This document shows, in pieces, positions 25,520-35,193 of a stretch of DNA of 64,000 nucleotides. The translations under genes and the position numbers were made by a program. Positions within the stretch are counted from its first letter, which is position 1; the number at the start of each line of letters is the position of its first letter. Under the pieces are notes generated by a model. It saw nothing but the letters and a program-made list of their open reading frames with translations, made no database searches and had not been told where the DNA came from. This DNA comes from Bradyrhizobium diazoefficiens (GTDB lineage: Bacteria; Pseudomonadota; Alphaproteobacteria; Rhizobiales; Xanthobacteraceae): positions 62,001 through 126,000 of the forward strand of contig NZ_JAFCKW010000012.1 in NCBI RefSeq assembly GCF_018129965.1, in the 5' to 3' direction.

Positions 25520-25840
25520 ATGCTTCGGGGTCTTCGCATTGGAAGTTTTGGAATGGCGGCGTGTCTGGCGGTGGCGATTGCGCTGCCGGTGAACCAGGCT
25601 TCGGCGCAGGACGCGATTGGCGGCGCCATCCTCGGCGGCGTCGGTGGGGCGATTGTCGGTGGTGCCATCGGCGGTGGTCGCGGTGCGGCCATCGGTGCCG
25701 TCGTCGGCGCGGGCACGGGCGCAGCGATCGCCTCCGAGGGCGAACGACGTCGTTCCGGCTATTATGCCTATCAGCGCGGCTGCTACATGCAGCGCCCGGA
25801 CGGCCGCTACGTCGCGGTCGATCCGAGATACTGCTACTGA
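25520..25840 (+). CDS. Small secreted glycine-zipper protein
   Basis: A 106-residue protein from the ATG at 25520, with GGGGAGG 6 bases ahead. A signal peptide (MAACLAVAIALPVNQASAQ) is followed by a glycine-zipper stretch: repeated G-G-A-I-x-G patterns from residues about 35 to 72. The tail is Tyr/Arg-rich with a Cys near each end (YQRGCYMQRPDGRYVAVD, ending CY). Glycine-zipper proteins of this size sit in the outer membrane or periplasm of alphaproteobacteria; no specific function is known to me. Confidence 0.82.
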   Translation: MLRGLRIGSFGMAACLAVAIALPVNQASAQDAIGGAILGGVGGAIVGGAIGGGRGAAIGAVVGAGTGAAIASEGERRRSGYYAYQRGCYMQRPDGRYVAVDPRYCY

Positions 25841-25907
25841 GCCATCAAGCTGACCGCGCTCGACGTCGTCATCGGCAATGCCAACGCGTCGAGCAGGGGC
25901 GATGTTT

Positions 25908-26648
25908 TCAGATCAGCCGCATCCCGCGCAGGCTGGCGTGGCCGCTCTTGCCGACGATGATGTGGTCGTGCACCGCGATCCCGAGCGGCTTGGCGATCTC
26001 GATGATCGCTTTGGTCATCTGGATGTCGGCCTGCGAGGGCGAGGGATCGCCTGACGGGTGGTTGTGCACCAGGATCAGCGCTGTCGCTGACAATTCGAGC
26101 GCGCGCTTGATCACCTCGCGCGGATAGACCGGGGTGTGGTCGACGGTGCCGGTCTGCTGCACCTCGTCGGCGATCAGCTGGTTGCGCTTGTCGAGGAACA
26201 GCAGGCGAAACTGCTCCTTCTCGGCGAACGCCATGCTGGAGCGGCAATAGTCGATCACCTCGTTCCAGGACGACAACGCGTTGCGGCTGTTGACCTCGCC
26301 CTTGGCGACGCGGTGTGCGGCGGCCGCAATCAGCTTGAGCTGGTTGACCGCGGCATCGCCGACGCCCTCGATCTCGCGAAGCCGCGCCACCGGCGCATGC
26401 ACGACTTCGGCGAACGAACCAAAAGTCTTGATCAGCGTCTTCGCCAGCGGCTTGGTGTCGCGCCGCGGCAGCGCTGGAAACAGCGCCATCTCCAGCAGTT
26501 CGTAGTCGTTGAGCGCATCCGCGCCCGCGCTGTAGAAGCGCTCGCGCAGCCGCTCGCGATGGCCGTGATAATGCGGCGTGTCGTCGGGCTGAGGCTGCCT
26601 CGACGGGACACGGGATGATGTGCTGGATTTGGTCGGCATCGCGTCCAA
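25908..26648 (-). CDS. radC: RadC family JAB-domain protein
   Basis: A 246-residue protein. A helix-hairpin-helix-like stretch ([16 protein letters not shown], about 90-105) precedes a JAB/MPN metalloprotease-like domain with an intact JAMM motif: H195-x-H197-x7-S205-x2-D208 within [14 protein letters not shown]. The N-terminal 25 residues are Ser/Pro-rich, longer than in many RadC proteins. The name reflects a historic DNA-repair assignment that was later withdrawn; the true substrate is unknown. In many alphaproteobacteria radC lies next to map; here map is 4.2 kb away with other genes between them. Confidence 0.92.
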   Translation of the reverse strand: MDAMPTKSSTSSRVPSRQPQPDDTPHYHGHRERLRERFYSAGADALNDYELLEMALFPALPRRDTKPLAKTLIKTFGSFAEVVHAPVARLREIEGVGDAAVNQLKLIAAAAHRVAKGEVNSRNALSSWNEVIDYCRSSMAFAEKEQFRLLFLDKRNQLIADEVQQTGTVDHTPVYPREVIKRALELSATALILVHNHPSGDPSPSQADIQMTKAIIEIAKPLGIAVHDHIIVGKSGHASLRGMRLI

Positions 26649-26727
26649 GCATCGCCGCGCGCCCGCGCTTTTGCAACCGCCAATTGAGCCGGCCGCGCCG
26701 CGGATTTGGGCCGGGCGCCATGTCCTC

Positions 26728-28143
26728 CTATAGCTCTCCGATCAGCCGCCACCAGACGTAGTCGAGCGGAACAAGGATGATGAACGCAGCGGCGGTCATC
26801 GCGAGCCCGAGCCGCGTGGCATGCGAGACCGACACATGGCCGAGGCCGAGGGCGACCATGATCGGCGGCGCCTGATAGGCGAAGGCGACCGTGGAGAAAC
26901 CGAGCACCTGGATCATCAGGACGCTAGACAGCGGCATCCCGGTGGCGCTGACGAGGTCGGCGGCGAGCGGTGTATAAATGGCGCCCACGGCGTTGGCGCT
27001 GGCCACCAGCGAAATGCCGAACGACAAGAGCGTGAGCATGGCAAAATTCCAGGCGTCGGCACCGGCCCGCAGCGGCAGCCCCGCCAGCACGATGCGTCCG
27101 AACGCGGCACCGAGGCCTGTCTCCGAGATCACCGTCACGACGCCGAGCAGCGCCGCGACATAGAGCGTGGTGCGGTGGTTGATGGCATTGAACGCGTCCG
27201 GTGTCAGCATGCCGACGCCCGGGAGAAGGCATATCGCCGCTGCGGCAAGGCCGATCCAGGCCGGCCCAAGGCCATGCCACGGCTCGGTCAGCCAGAGCAG
27301 CAGCGTTGCAGCGAGCAGCACCGCGAGCCGCAGCTCCGGCCCGGACAGCGGCGGCAATGCCACAGCCGTCGGAAGCTGCCGGCCCCCGGCCAGCCGGTCG
27401 GGAAACAGGGTACAGATCAGGGCCACCAGCAGGACCGCCTTGACGAGGCCGAGGATCGGCGCGTGCAGCATCAGGTAGTGGAGATAGGACATGTGGATGC
27501 CGTAGATCGCCTCGGCCGAGCCGGCCATGATCAGGTTCGGCACGTTGGAGGGCAGGATGGTGGTCGAGAGCACGAATGTCGCAAAGCCGGTGGCGAGCAC
27601 CACGCCGGTGCGGCCGCGTGTGCCTTCGCCAAGGCCGATCTCGTCGGCGATCGACAGCATGATTGGCATCAGCAGAACGATCCGGCCGATGTTGGACGGC
27701 ATCAGGAAGGCCAGCACGTAGCTGATCAGGACGATGCCGCCGATCAGCCTCGGATAGCTGGTGGCGAGCGGCGCGCAGATCAGCGAAGCCAGCCGCCGCC
27801 CCAGTCCCGTCTTCGTCATCGCCTGGGCGACGATCATGCCGCCCAGCACCAGCCAGAACGACGACGAGGTGAAGCCGACGAAGACGCTCTTGGGCTCGGC
27901 CACGCCGCCGAGTGTCGCGAGGGCAAAGAAGGCGAGGCCGGTTGTCAATTCGGCGAGTGCGCCGCTGGCCCAGGACGCCATCGCGAAAGCCGCGATCGCG
28001 CCGGCGAGTGCCTGGCGGGGCGCAAAACCGAGCCGTGCGATGACAAGGCCGAGCATCGCCGAACCGCAGCTCGCGGCCGCGAGGCTGATCCAGGACCGCT
28101 TGATCGGCAACATGCCCGTCCGCACCGATGTCGAATGGCTCAC
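26728..28143 (-). CDS. SLC13/DASS-family anion:cation symporter
   Basis: A 471-residue inner-membrane carrier with about 11-12 membrane segments. The GTG start at 28143 is supported by TTGGAGGG 6 bases upstream; an ATG 30 bases downstream is the alternative. Family signs are repeated re-entrant loops: [18 protein letters not shown] and the second-half [19 protein letters not shown], both with the S-N-x and P of DASS substrate/Na+ sites, and the [16 protein letters not shown] motif between halves. Substrates of the family are dicarboxylates, citrate or sulfate. It is divergent from a LysR-type regulator 96 bases away, which probably controls it. Confidence 0.88.
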   Translation of the reverse strand: MSHSTSVRTGMLPIKRSWISLAAASCGSAMLGLVIARLGFAPRQALAGAIAAFAMASWASGALAELTTGLAFFALATLGGVAEPKSVFVGFTSSSFWLVLGGMIVAQAMTKTGLGRRLASLICAPLATSYPRLIGGIVLISYVLAFLMPSNIGRIVLLMPIMLSIADEIGLGEGTRGRTGVVLATGFATFVLSTTILPSNVPNLIMAGSAEAIYGIHMSYLHYLMLHAPILGLVKAVLLVALICTLFPDRLAGGRQLPTAVALPPLSGPELRLAVLLAATLLLWLTEPWHGLGPAWIGLAAAAICLLPGVGMLTPDAFNAINHRTTLYVAALLGVVTVISETGLGAAFGRIVLAGLPLRAGADAWNFAMLTLLSFGISLVASANAVGAIYTPLAADLVSATGMPLSSVLMIQVLGFSTVAFAYQAPPIMVALGLGHVSVSHATRLGLAMTAAAFIILVPLDYVWWRLIGEL

Positions 28144-28239
28144 CCCGTCCCTCCAATCGGGATGGAAGCTAGCGTGTCGTCCTATCGGCTAAAATGCGTA
28201 AGATATGAAGGCAGGCTCCAACGAAATTGAAGGCTGGCG

Positions 28240-29202
28240 ATGAAATTCGACGAAACCGACCTCGACCTGTTCTGCCATGTCGCGGATGCCGGCAGCATCA
28301 CGCACGGAGCGACGCGGGCCAATTTGGCATTGACCGCGGCGAGCGCTCGGATCCGCACCATGGAGGCGCGGCTCGGCGTGCAATTGTTCGAGCGCAAGCG
28401 CCACGGCATCACCTTGTCGCCCGCCGGGCGCGCCATGCTCGCCCATGCACGGCAGATGCTCGCGCAGGCGGAGCGTCTCCGGGAGGAAATCGGTCTTTTC
28501 CAGGACGGCACGCGGGGGCATGTCCGCCTGTTTGCGAACACCAATTCCTATTCAAGCTACCTGCCGTCCGCGCTGGCGCCGTTTCTGCTCGCGCATCCCA
28601 ATATCGACATCCGCATTGCCGAGCGGCCGAGCGAGGCGATCATCGCGCTCGTTGCGGACGGCTCCGCCGACATCGGCATCGTCGCCGCCGAGACCGACCT
28701 TGCGGGCCTCGCGGCGCAGCCCGTGGCAACCGACCGTTACGTGGTGATCGTTGCCAACGGGCACAGGCTCGCCCGGAGCAAGCGGATCGATTTCGCTGCG
28801 ACGCTGGAGTCCGAATTCGTCGCCGGCCCGAGCCACGGACTGTTCGCTGCCAAGGCGCAGCGCCTCGGCAAGCTGATCCGGGCCCGGGTCCGCATGCGCG
28901 ACGATTCGCAAGTGTGCCGGCTGGTCGCAGCCGGTGTGGGAATCGGAATCGTTCCGCTCTCGGTGGCGGCATCGGTGCAGCAGCCACTCCGCCTCCATTG
29001 CGTCGAGCTGCTCGATGGCTGGGCGCTGCGACGGATGTTCGCCTGCGTCCGCGATCGCGCGGCTCTGTCCCGCCCCGCGCAATCCCTCTATGCCCATCTG
29101 GTCGCGGAATCCACCGCGGCCGTACCGGTCGGCGATTCCGCGAAAATCAGCCGGGCTGGTTCCCGACGCGCCGCTCCGGCAGCGGTAAGGTCACGGCCAT
29201 GA
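28240..29202 (+). CDS. LysR-family transcriptional regulator
   Basis: A 320-residue regulator. Residues 1-60 are the winged helix-turn-helix (LDLFCHVADAGSITHGATRANLALTAASARIRTMEARLG), and about 90-290 form the effector-binding domain (RLFANTNSYSSYLPSALAPFL, VADGSADIGIVAAE, VAAGVGIGIVPLSV). It is divergent from the SLC13 transporter, the standard layout for a LysR protein controlling its neighbour, so an organic anion is a likely inducer. Its 3' end overlaps the convergent EamA gene by 56 bases. The final 25 residues (Arg/Ala-rich, after about 295) lie in that overlap and look unlike LysR sequence, so read-through into the neighbour's antisense is likely to have extended the protein. Confidence 0.9.
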   Translation: MKFDETDLDLFCHVADAGSITHGATRANLALTAASARIRTMEARLGVQLFERKRHGITLSPAGRAMLAHARQMLAQAERLREEIGLFQDGTRGHVRLFANTNSYSSYLPSALAPFLLAHPNIDIRIAERPSEAIIALVADGSADIGIVAAETDLAGLAAQPVATDRYVVIVANGHRLARSKRIDFAATLESEFVAGPSHGLFAAKAQRLGKLIRARVRMRDDSQVCRLVAAGVGIGIVPLSVAASVQQPLRLHCVELLDGWALRRMFACVRDRAALSRPAQSLYAHLVAESTAAVPVGDSAKISRAGSRRAAPAAVRSRP

Positions 29203-30088
29203 CTCCAGCGACGATCAGCGTCATTCCGACCAGACTTGACGAGGTCAAACCCTCGCCGAGCCATACCGTGCCAAGCGCAACCGCGAAGCCCGCGCGCAGA
29301 TAGCTCCCGCTGGTCGTGCCGAGCGGGCCAAGCGTGCGGATCAGCCTGAAATAGATCGTCATCGCGACAGCCGTGCAGACGATCGCAAGTCCGAGGACGG
29401 CCGCGATCGCATGCGGCGGCGGTGCCAGCGTCCAGGGTCGGTCGACGACGATCGCGGCAGGAAGCATGAGGGTCGCCGCGCAAGTCATCGCGCCCGCCGC
29501 GGTGACGATGGCGGGAGTGCCGGAGAACCGCTGTCCCCAGATCGGCGCCAGCGCGTAGCTGAGGCTCGCTCCAAGCACGGCCAATTGCGCGAGTGGCCCG
29601 GCCTCGCCAATCCCGGACAGCGCGTCGGTACCGATCGTCACCGCGACGCCGGCGAGACCGAGCCCGACGCCCGCGATCTTCTGCGCACTGATGGTCTGAC
29701 GCCCGTGGCCGGTCATCATCGCGATCGCGAGCACGAACATCGGCGGAGTTGCATTGAGCACGCCGGCGAGCCCGCTCCCGATGTGCATCTCGCCCCAGCA
29801 GATCAGTGTGAAGGGGAGCGCGCTCTGCAGCAAGCCCTGAACGAACAGGGCCCCCCACATCTGCTTCTGCCGGGGGAGAGCATGACCTTGCGCCATCGCG
29901 ACAAGCGCAAGAACGACGGCGGCGATCGTGACGCGTGCGGCAACCATCGTGAATGGCGGGATCGTTACGATCGCAACCTTGATCAACGTGAACGAACCAC
30001 CCCAGATCAGCGAGAGCAGCAACAGCAGCGCGATCTCCAGGGGCAGGCCGGTCCTTGCCTGGGTCGCGTGGGATGCCTGTGTGCTCAT
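29147..30088 (-). CDS. DMT-superfamily transporter (EamA)
   Basis: A 313-residue inner-membrane protein with ten predicted membrane segments in two EamA repeats (about 15-145 and 165-295). Typical stretches are LLLLSLIWGGSFTLIKVAI near the start and GVMAVTLPLPERR at the end. AGGAG lies about 9 bases before the ATG. Family members mostly export amino acids and other small metabolites. The gene is divergent from the AdaA-like regulator (131 bases) and convergent with the LysR gene, overlapping it by 56 bases. Confidence 0.88.
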   Translation of the reverse strand: MSTQASHATQARTGLPLEIALLLLLSLIWGGSFTLIKVAIVTIPPFTMVAARVTIAAVVLALVAMAQGHALPRQKQMWGALFVQGLLQSALPFTLICWGEMHIGSGLAGVLNATPPMFVLAIAMMTGHGRQTISAQKIAGVGLGLAGVAVTIGTDALSGIGEAGPLAQLAVLGASLSYALAPIWGQRFSGTPAIVTAAGAMTCAATLMLPAAIVVDRPWTLAPPPHAIAAVLGLAIVCTAVAMTIYFRLIRTLGPLGTTSGSYLRAGFAVALGTVWLGEGLTSSSLVGMTLIVAGVMAVTLPLPERRVGNQPG

Positions 30089-30219
30089 GGAAATCTGCTC
30101 CTGGGTGGATCGGGACCATGCCCCGGAGCAGCGGCGCAGGCTGGCCGAATTCGGACCTCATCGCCGATCGGGTCCGATTCCGGCTCCTCGCCGGGCCGCG
30201 CGGAAATTATGATGTCGTC

Positions 30220-30816
30220 ATGGTCAAGGTTTTGACGCAACCGCCGACACTGCCGCCGCATCTCGACCGCGAGACCTGCGACCGGGCGCGGCTGGCGCGC
30301 GCCCGCGCTTTCGACGGACTTTTCTTTTCCGGTGTTCGCTCGACACGCATCTACTGCCGGCCGGTCTGCCCGGTGCGTCCCGCCCGTTCGGAGAATGTAA
30401 CGTTCTATCCGACTGCCGCGGCCGCCGAGCGGGCCGGCTTTCGCCCGTGCCTGCGTTGCCGGCCGGAAGCCGCACCGGGCTCGCCGGCCTGGATGGGAAC
30501 GGCCACCACCGTGGCGCGCGGGATGCGTCTGATCAACGAAGGCTTTCTGGATCGCGGGTCTGTGGCGGATCTCGCCGAGGCGCTTGGCGTCGGCCCGCGC
30601 CACCTGCTGCGCCTGTTCACCCGTCATGCCGGCGCAAGCCCGACGGAAATTGCGGCTACGCGGCGGGTGCAGGAGGCCAAGCGCCTGATCGACGGAAGCC
30701 ATATGACGTTCGCGGAGATCGCCTTCGCCGCCGGCTTCGGCAGCGTGCGCCGCTTCAACGAAGCCTTCGCCGCGACCTACAAGCGTCCGCCATCATCGTT
30801 TCGGCGGCCAGGATAG
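30220..30816 (+). CDS. AdaA-like regulator: Ada metal-binding domain plus AraC helix-turn-helix
   Basis: About 198 residues from the ATG at 30220. Residues about 20-85 are the Ada N-terminal domain, which repairs methylphosphotriesters by moving the methyl group to a Zn-bound cysteine: all four Cys are visible in YCRPVCP and PCLRCRP. Residues about 95-195 are an AraC-type double helix-turn-helix (SVADLAEALGVGPRHLLRLF; MTFAEIAFAAGFGSVRRFNEAF). The C-terminal O6-methylguanine methyltransferase domain of Ada is missing, and the protein ends right after the DNA-binding part, as in Bacillus AdaA. AlkA or Ogt partners are not nearby. It should act as a methylation-triggered activator. Confidence 0.87.
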   Translation: MVKVLTQPPTLPPHLDRETCDRARLARARAFDGLFFSGVRSTRIYCRPVCPVRPARSENVTFYPTAAAAERAGFRPCLRCRPEAAPGSPAWMGTATTVARGMRLINEGFLDRGSVADLAEALGVGPRHLLRLFTRHAGASPTEIAATRRVQEAKRLIDGSHMTFAEIAFAAGFGSVRRFNEAFAATYKRPPSSFRRPG

Positions 30817-30831
30817 AAGTCGGGACGAAGC

Positions 30832-31650
30832 TCACCCGATCTGCTTCTCGCCGTGCCGCTCCGACAGCGTGAAGATCTCGACGCCCGTGGCGGTCACGCC
30901 GACCGAATGCTCGAACTGCGCCGACAGCGAACGGTCGCGGGTCACCGCGGTCCAGCCGTCGGAGAGGATCTTCACATGCGGCTTGCCGAGATTGATCATC
31001 GGTTCGATGGTGAAGAACATGCCGGGCTTGAGCTGCACGCCTTCGCCGGGCCGGCCGATATGGATGATGTTCGGCTCGTCGTGGAACATGCGGCCGAGGC
31101 CATGGCCGCAGAAATCGCGCACCACGCTCATGCCCTGCGGTTCGACGAAGCTCTGGATGGCGTGGCCGATGTCGCCGGTGGTGGCGCCGGGCTTCACGGC
31201 GGCGATGCCGCGCATCATCGCCTCATATGTCACCTCGATCAGCCGCTCGGCCCTGCGGGCGATCGGGCCGACCGCATACATCCGGCTGGAATCGCCATAC
31301 CAGCCGTCGACGATGAAGGTGACGTCGATGTTGACGATGTCGCCTTCCTTGAGCGGCCGGTCGCCGGGCATGCCGTGGCAGACCACGTGATTGAGCGAGG
31401 TGCAGGTCGAATAGCGATAGCCGCGATACATCAGCGTCGCCGGATAGGCGCCGTGGTCGAAGGCGAACGCGCGAACGAACTGGTCGATGCGCTCGGTCGG
31501 CACGCCCGGCCCGACGATGTCGGTGAGCGCGTCGAGGCATTTGGCCACCAGCGCTCCCGCCTTGCGCATACCGGCAAAGGCGCTCGGCCCGTGCAGCTTG
31601 ATCTGCCCGGTCTTGCGCAGGGAGGTATCGGAGGCTTCGACGTAGCTCAT
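30832..31650 (-). CDS. map: Type I methionine aminopeptidase
   Basis: A 272-residue cytosolic metalloenzyme that removes the initiator methionine. The ATG at 31650 opens MSYVEASDTS; a longer reading to 31698 is not supported. The five metal ligands are in place: D in NIDVTFIVDG, D in GDSSRM, H in GHGLGRMFH, E in FTIEPM and E in QFEHSVG. The start MSYVEASDTSLRKTGQIKLH is the usual alphaproteobacterial N-terminus. It is convergent with the AdaA-like gene (15 bases) and stands upstream of no operon partner. Confidence 0.95.
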   Translation of the reverse strand: MSYVEASDTSLRKTGQIKLHGPSAFAGMRKAGALVAKCLDALTDIVGPGVPTERIDQFVRAFAFDHGAYPATLMYRGYRYSTCTSLNHVVCHGMPGDRPLKEGDIVNIDVTFIVDGWYGDSSRMYAVGPIARRAERLIEVTYEAMMRGIAAVKPGATTGDIGHAIQSFVEPQGMSVVRDFCGHGLGRMFHDEPNIIHIGRPGEGVQLKPGMFFTIEPMINLGKPHVKILSDGWTAVTRDRSLSAQFEHSVGVTATGVEIFTLSERHGEKQIG

Positions 31651-31819
31651 GCGGGGCTGGTCTCGATGTCGGCGGAAGGGCTTGATTTCACGCCCCAATC
31701 TAATGATTGCGGGCCCTCATGCAAGCAAAGCGGAGGGTTTTCGGGCGAAGTCGGGACCGCTTCGCGTGAGGAAACGCGTCAAAACGAGACCAGTGCCCGC
31801 CTCGCGCGCAAAACCGGGC

Positions 31820-33130
31820 TCAATTCGGGACTTCTACGGTGGTCTCCACCGGCAGGGCGCCGCCGCGGACGCGGATTTCGCGGACCGGATAGGGAACCCG
31901 GATGCCCTCGCGCTTGAAGGCCTCCCACAGCGCCAGCATGACGTCGCTCTTGACGTTGTCCATGCCATCGGGATCGGCGATCCAGAAGGTCAGCGAGAAC
32001 TTCATCCCGGCCTCCGCGAACTCGGTCAGGATGCTGTTCGGCGGCCGGCCCTTCTGGGCGCGGGGATGGCCGGCGGCGGTCTCGGCGGCGAGCTTGCACA
32101 CCAGCCTCGGATCGGCGTCGTAATTGGTGCCGAAGGCGATCTTCACCAGCGTGTTCTTGTCGGTATAGGTCCAGTTGACGACCTTCTGCGTCACCAGATC
32201 CTCGTTTGGCACCAGGAACTCGCGGCCGTCGCCGGCGGCCACGGAAATATAGCGCGTCTTCATCGCGCTGATGCGCCCGGTATTGTCGCCGATGGTGACG
32301 AGGTCGCCCGGCTTCACCGACTTGTCCGCCAGCAGGATGATCCCCGAGATGAAATTCGCCACGATCTTCTGCAGGCCGATACCGATGCCGACGCCGACCG
32401 CGCCGGAGAACACGGCGAGCGCCGAAAGGTCGATGCCGACCGAACCCAGCGCAATGACGATGGCGATGGCCAGCAGCCCGATGCGGATGATCTTGACCAG
32501 CAGCACCTGCACCGACGGCGTCAGATCGGTGGTCGCGTTGATCCGGCTCTCCGCGAAATTGCTGGCGATGTTGGTGAGCCAGAGCGCGATCAGCAGGAGC
32601 ACGCCGGCCTTGATCGCCAGCAGCGGCGTCAGCCTGAGGCCGCCGATCACGACCGCGACCGAATCGAGCAGGTCGACCGTCGCATCGAGCTGGCCGATGA
32701 TGGACAGCGCCGCGACGAACCAGGCGGTGATCGACACCAGCCTGACGATGAAGACGTTGCGCAGCACCGAGGTCACCAGCCGGATCGCGAGCCAGGCGAA
32801 GCCCAGCTTGGCCGCGACCATCAGGAGATAGCTGCGGCTCGGCCATGTCGCGTGATACATCACCACGCGCGAGACGGTCACGAGCAGGGTGAACACCGCC
32901 GTCGAGGCGCTCGCGATCATGACCCGGGCAAAATGCCGGAGCGGGAGCGGCCAGCCCATCGCCAGCGAGGTCATGTCGACGCGTCTGCGAATCGTCGCTT
33001 CCGCGCCATAGGCGATGCCGGCGGCGACCAGCATCAGGCCGAATTGCAGATAGAACCAGGGGGAGGAGATTTCTGCTCCGACGCTGCGCGCAGTGGTGTG
33101 CACGAAATCCATGAAGTCTTTGATGTCCAT
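31820..33130 (-). CDS. MscS-family mechanosensitive ion channel
   Basis: About 436 residues from the ATG at 33130. There are several N-terminal membrane helices (residues about 20-220), then the MscS core: the pore helix FSGAVGVGIGIGLQKIVANFISG (residues about 280-302), with the G/A packing pattern, and the beta domain GDLVTIGDNTGRISAMKTRYISV with PNEDLVTQKV. The cytoplasmic C-terminal part ends in VPYPVREIRV. This is the longer MscS-like group, not E. coli MscS (286 residues). Divergent from the K+/H+ antiporter gene, 242 bases apart; both serve osmotic and ionic balance, so joint control is plausible. Confidence 0.88.
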   Translation of the reverse strand: MDIKDFMDFVHTTARSVGAEISSPWFYLQFGLMLVAAGIAYGAEATIRRRVDMTSLAMGWPLPLRHFARVMIASASTAVFTLLVTVSRVVMYHATWPSRSYLLMVAAKLGFAWLAIRLVTSVLRNVFIVRLVSITAWFVAALSIIGQLDATVDLLDSVAVVIGGLRLTPLLAIKAGVLLLIALWLTNIASNFAESRINATTDLTPSVQVLLVKIIRIGLLAIAIVIALGSVGIDLSALAVFSGAVGVGIGIGLQKIVANFISGIILLADKSVKPGDLVTIGDNTGRISAMKTRYISVAAGDGREFLVPNEDLVTQKVVNWTYTDKNTLVKIAFGTNYDADPRLVCKLAAETAAGHPRAQKGRPPNSILTEFAEAGMKFSLTFWIADPDGMDNVKSDVMLALWEAFKREGIRVPYPVREIRVRGGALPVETTVEVPN

Positions 33131-33372
33131 CGGGCAGATCTCGTCGGAAAGGTCTTGTCGGAAGGGTCTCGTCGCAGCGCGAGAGGAGGATTTGATTCGA
33201 ACGCGCCGCAGAATCGATCGACGGCAGCGGCCCGGCCATCGATACACCGTGAAGTGAAGCGCGTTAAGGCCGCAAAATACGGGCAGATTGCCGCGAGCGG
33301 GAGAAAATGGGTTGGCGCGCAGCGGCTGCGACGATAAGGATGCAAATCCAGCGATTTGTACCCGGAAGGTGG

Positions 33373-35166
33373 ATGGCCTCCCTCGACTCTGTCAGCCTCG
33401 CCATATTGCTCGGCGCCGTCCTCGTGATGGCCGGTATCCTGTCGAGCCTCCTTGCGCTGCGCTTCGGCGCGCCCCTCCTGCTCGTCTTCCTTGCGATCGG
33501 CATGCTCGCGGGCGATTCCGGCCCCGGTCAGCTCCAGTTCGACGACGTCCGCACCACCTATCTGGTCGGCTCGGTCGCGCTCGCCTTGATCCTGTTCGAC
33601 GGCGGCCTGAAGACTCGCTTTGCCAGCATCCGGACCGTGCTCGCGCCGTCGGTGGTGCTCGCGACCTTCGGCGTGCTGCTGACCGCGCTGATCACGGCGC
33701 CTTTCGCCAAATGGGCGCTGGACCTCAACTGGACGGAATCGCTGCTGGTCGGCGCCGTGGTTGCCTCGACCGACGCGGCCGCCGTGTTCCTGCTGGTGCA
33801 CACCCAGGGCCTGCGCCTGCGTCCGCGCGTCGGTGCGACGCTGGAGGCCGAATCCGGCACCAACGATCCCTTCGCGATCTTCCTCACGCTGATGCTGGTC
33901 GAATACATCTCGCTGGGCTCGAGCTCGGCCGGCCATGTGGTGATGGAGTTCGCCCAGGAAACGGTACTGGGCGCGGTGGTCGGCTTCCTGGGCGGGCGGC
34001 TCGTCGTCGTCGCCCTCAACAAGGTGGCGCTGCCCCAGGGCCTGCATGCGCCGTTCGTCACCACCGCAGCGCTCGTGATCTTCGGCGGCTCGCAGATCAT
34101 GCATGCCTCGGGGTTCCTGGCGGTCTATCTCGCCGGCATCATCATCGGCAACCGACCGACCCGCGCGCATAATTCCGTGATGGCCTTCCTGGACGCCGCG
34201 ACATGGCTCGCGCAGATCGTGATGTTCGTGCTGCTCGGCCTGCTGGTCTCGCCAAGCCGGCTCGGCGCCAGCGTGCTGCCGGCGATCGGTGTCGCATTCG
34301 TCCTGATGCTGGTCGCGCGGCCGATCGCGGTGTTCGTGTGCCTGGCGCCGTTCCGGTTCAACTGGCGCGAGAAGGTCTTCATTGCCTGGACCGGCCTGCG
34401 CGGCGCCGTCGCGATCTTCCTGGCCTCGATCCCGATGCTGGTCGGCCTGTCGAAAGCCTATCTTTATTTCGACGTCGCTTTCGTCGTCGTCATCATCTCG
34501 CTGCTGTTGCAGGGCTGGACGCTCGCGCCGGCGGCGCGCAGGCTGCATGTCGCGCTGCCGCGCGCCGAGCGCGGACCGCGCCGCGTGGAGCTCGATCTGC
34601 CCGGTCAGCTCGAGCAGCAGCTCGTCGGCTATCCGGTGCGCGCGAAAAGCCTTTATTTCCGCCGCGGCCTGATTCCATCCTGGTCCAAGCCGACGCTGGT
34701 GATCCGCAACGAGAACATCCTGACGCCCGTGGAAGCTGATCCGATCGCGCCGGGCGATTACATCTATCTGCTGGCTCCGCCCGAAAAGGCCGGCTCGCTC
34801 GATCGCTTCTTCGTCGACATGCAGCCGAGCTCGGCGCCTGATCCGCATCTGCTCGGCGACTTCATGGTCTCCGGCGAGCACACGCTGGCCGAACTCGCCG
34901 AGATCTACGGCGTCAAGGCCGGCGAGGACGAAAGCAAGCTGACCCTGGCGGATTATTTCGACATCCATCTCGACCACGCGCCGAAGGAAGGCGCCGAATT
35001 GCCGCTCGACGAGATCGTGCTCGTCGCCCGCAGCATCTCCGGCGGCCGCGTCAGCGTCGTCGGCCTGCGCCTGCCGGAAGAGGACGAAACGCCGCCGCCC
35101 CTGACGCGCAGACAATCGCTGCGCAAGAAGCTCGCGGAGCTGTGGACCTCGGTCGCGGGAGTTTAG
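33373..35166 (+). CDS. K+/H+ antiporter, NhaP2/CvrA type (CPA1)
   Basis: About 597 residues from the ATG at 33373; upstream in-frame ATGs at 33307 and 33340 would add 22 or 11 residues and none of the three has an ideally placed ribosome site. Residues 1-390 are a Na+/H+ exchanger-type membrane domain with about 12 segments; the ion-binding region ASTDAAAVF and the ESGTNDPFAIFLT motif (E-x-x-x-x-D-P) are present. From about 400, soluble domains of the TrkA_C and CorC_HlyC-like type follow (LPGQLEQQLVGYPVRAKS, GDYIYLLAPPEKAGSLD). This order defines NhaP2, which expels K+ and helps keep volume and turgor. Divergent from the MscS gene. Confidence 0.9.
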   Translation: MASLDSVSLAILLGAVLVMAGILSSLLALRFGAPLLLVFLAIGMLAGDSGPGQLQFDDVRTTYLVGSVALALILFDGGLKTRFASIRTVLAPSVVLATFGVLLTALITAPFAKWALDLNWTESLLVGAVVASTDAAAVFLLVHTQGLRLRPRVGATLEAESGTNDPFAIFLTLMLVEYISLGSSSAGHVVMEFAQETVLGAVVGFLGGRLVVVALNKVALPQGLHAPFVTTAALVIFGGSQIMHASGFLAVYLAGIIIGNRPTRAHNSVMAFLDAATWLAQIVMFVLLGLLVSPSRLGASVLPAIGVAFVLMLVARPIAVFVCLAPFRFNWREKVFIAWTGLRGAVAIFLASIPMLVGLSKAYLYFDVAFVVVIISLLLQGWTLAPAARRLHVALPRAERGPRRVELDLPGQLEQQLVGYPVRAKSLYFRRGLIPSWSKPTLVIRNENILTPVEADPIAPGDYIYLLAPPEKAGSLDRFFVDMQPSSAPDPHLLGDFMVSGEHTLAELAEIYGVKAGEDESKLTLADYFDIHLDHAPKEGAELPLDEIVLVARSISGGRVSVVGLRLPEEDETPPPLTRRQSLRKKLAELWTSVAGV

Positions 35167-35193
35167 GCGATAGTCGCTCTTTCATGCGGCCGT

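Noticed and set aside
30089-30219. Upstream extension of the AdaA-like gene to 30055
   Set aside because: It would overlap the divergent EamA gene start and adds residues with no family resemblance.
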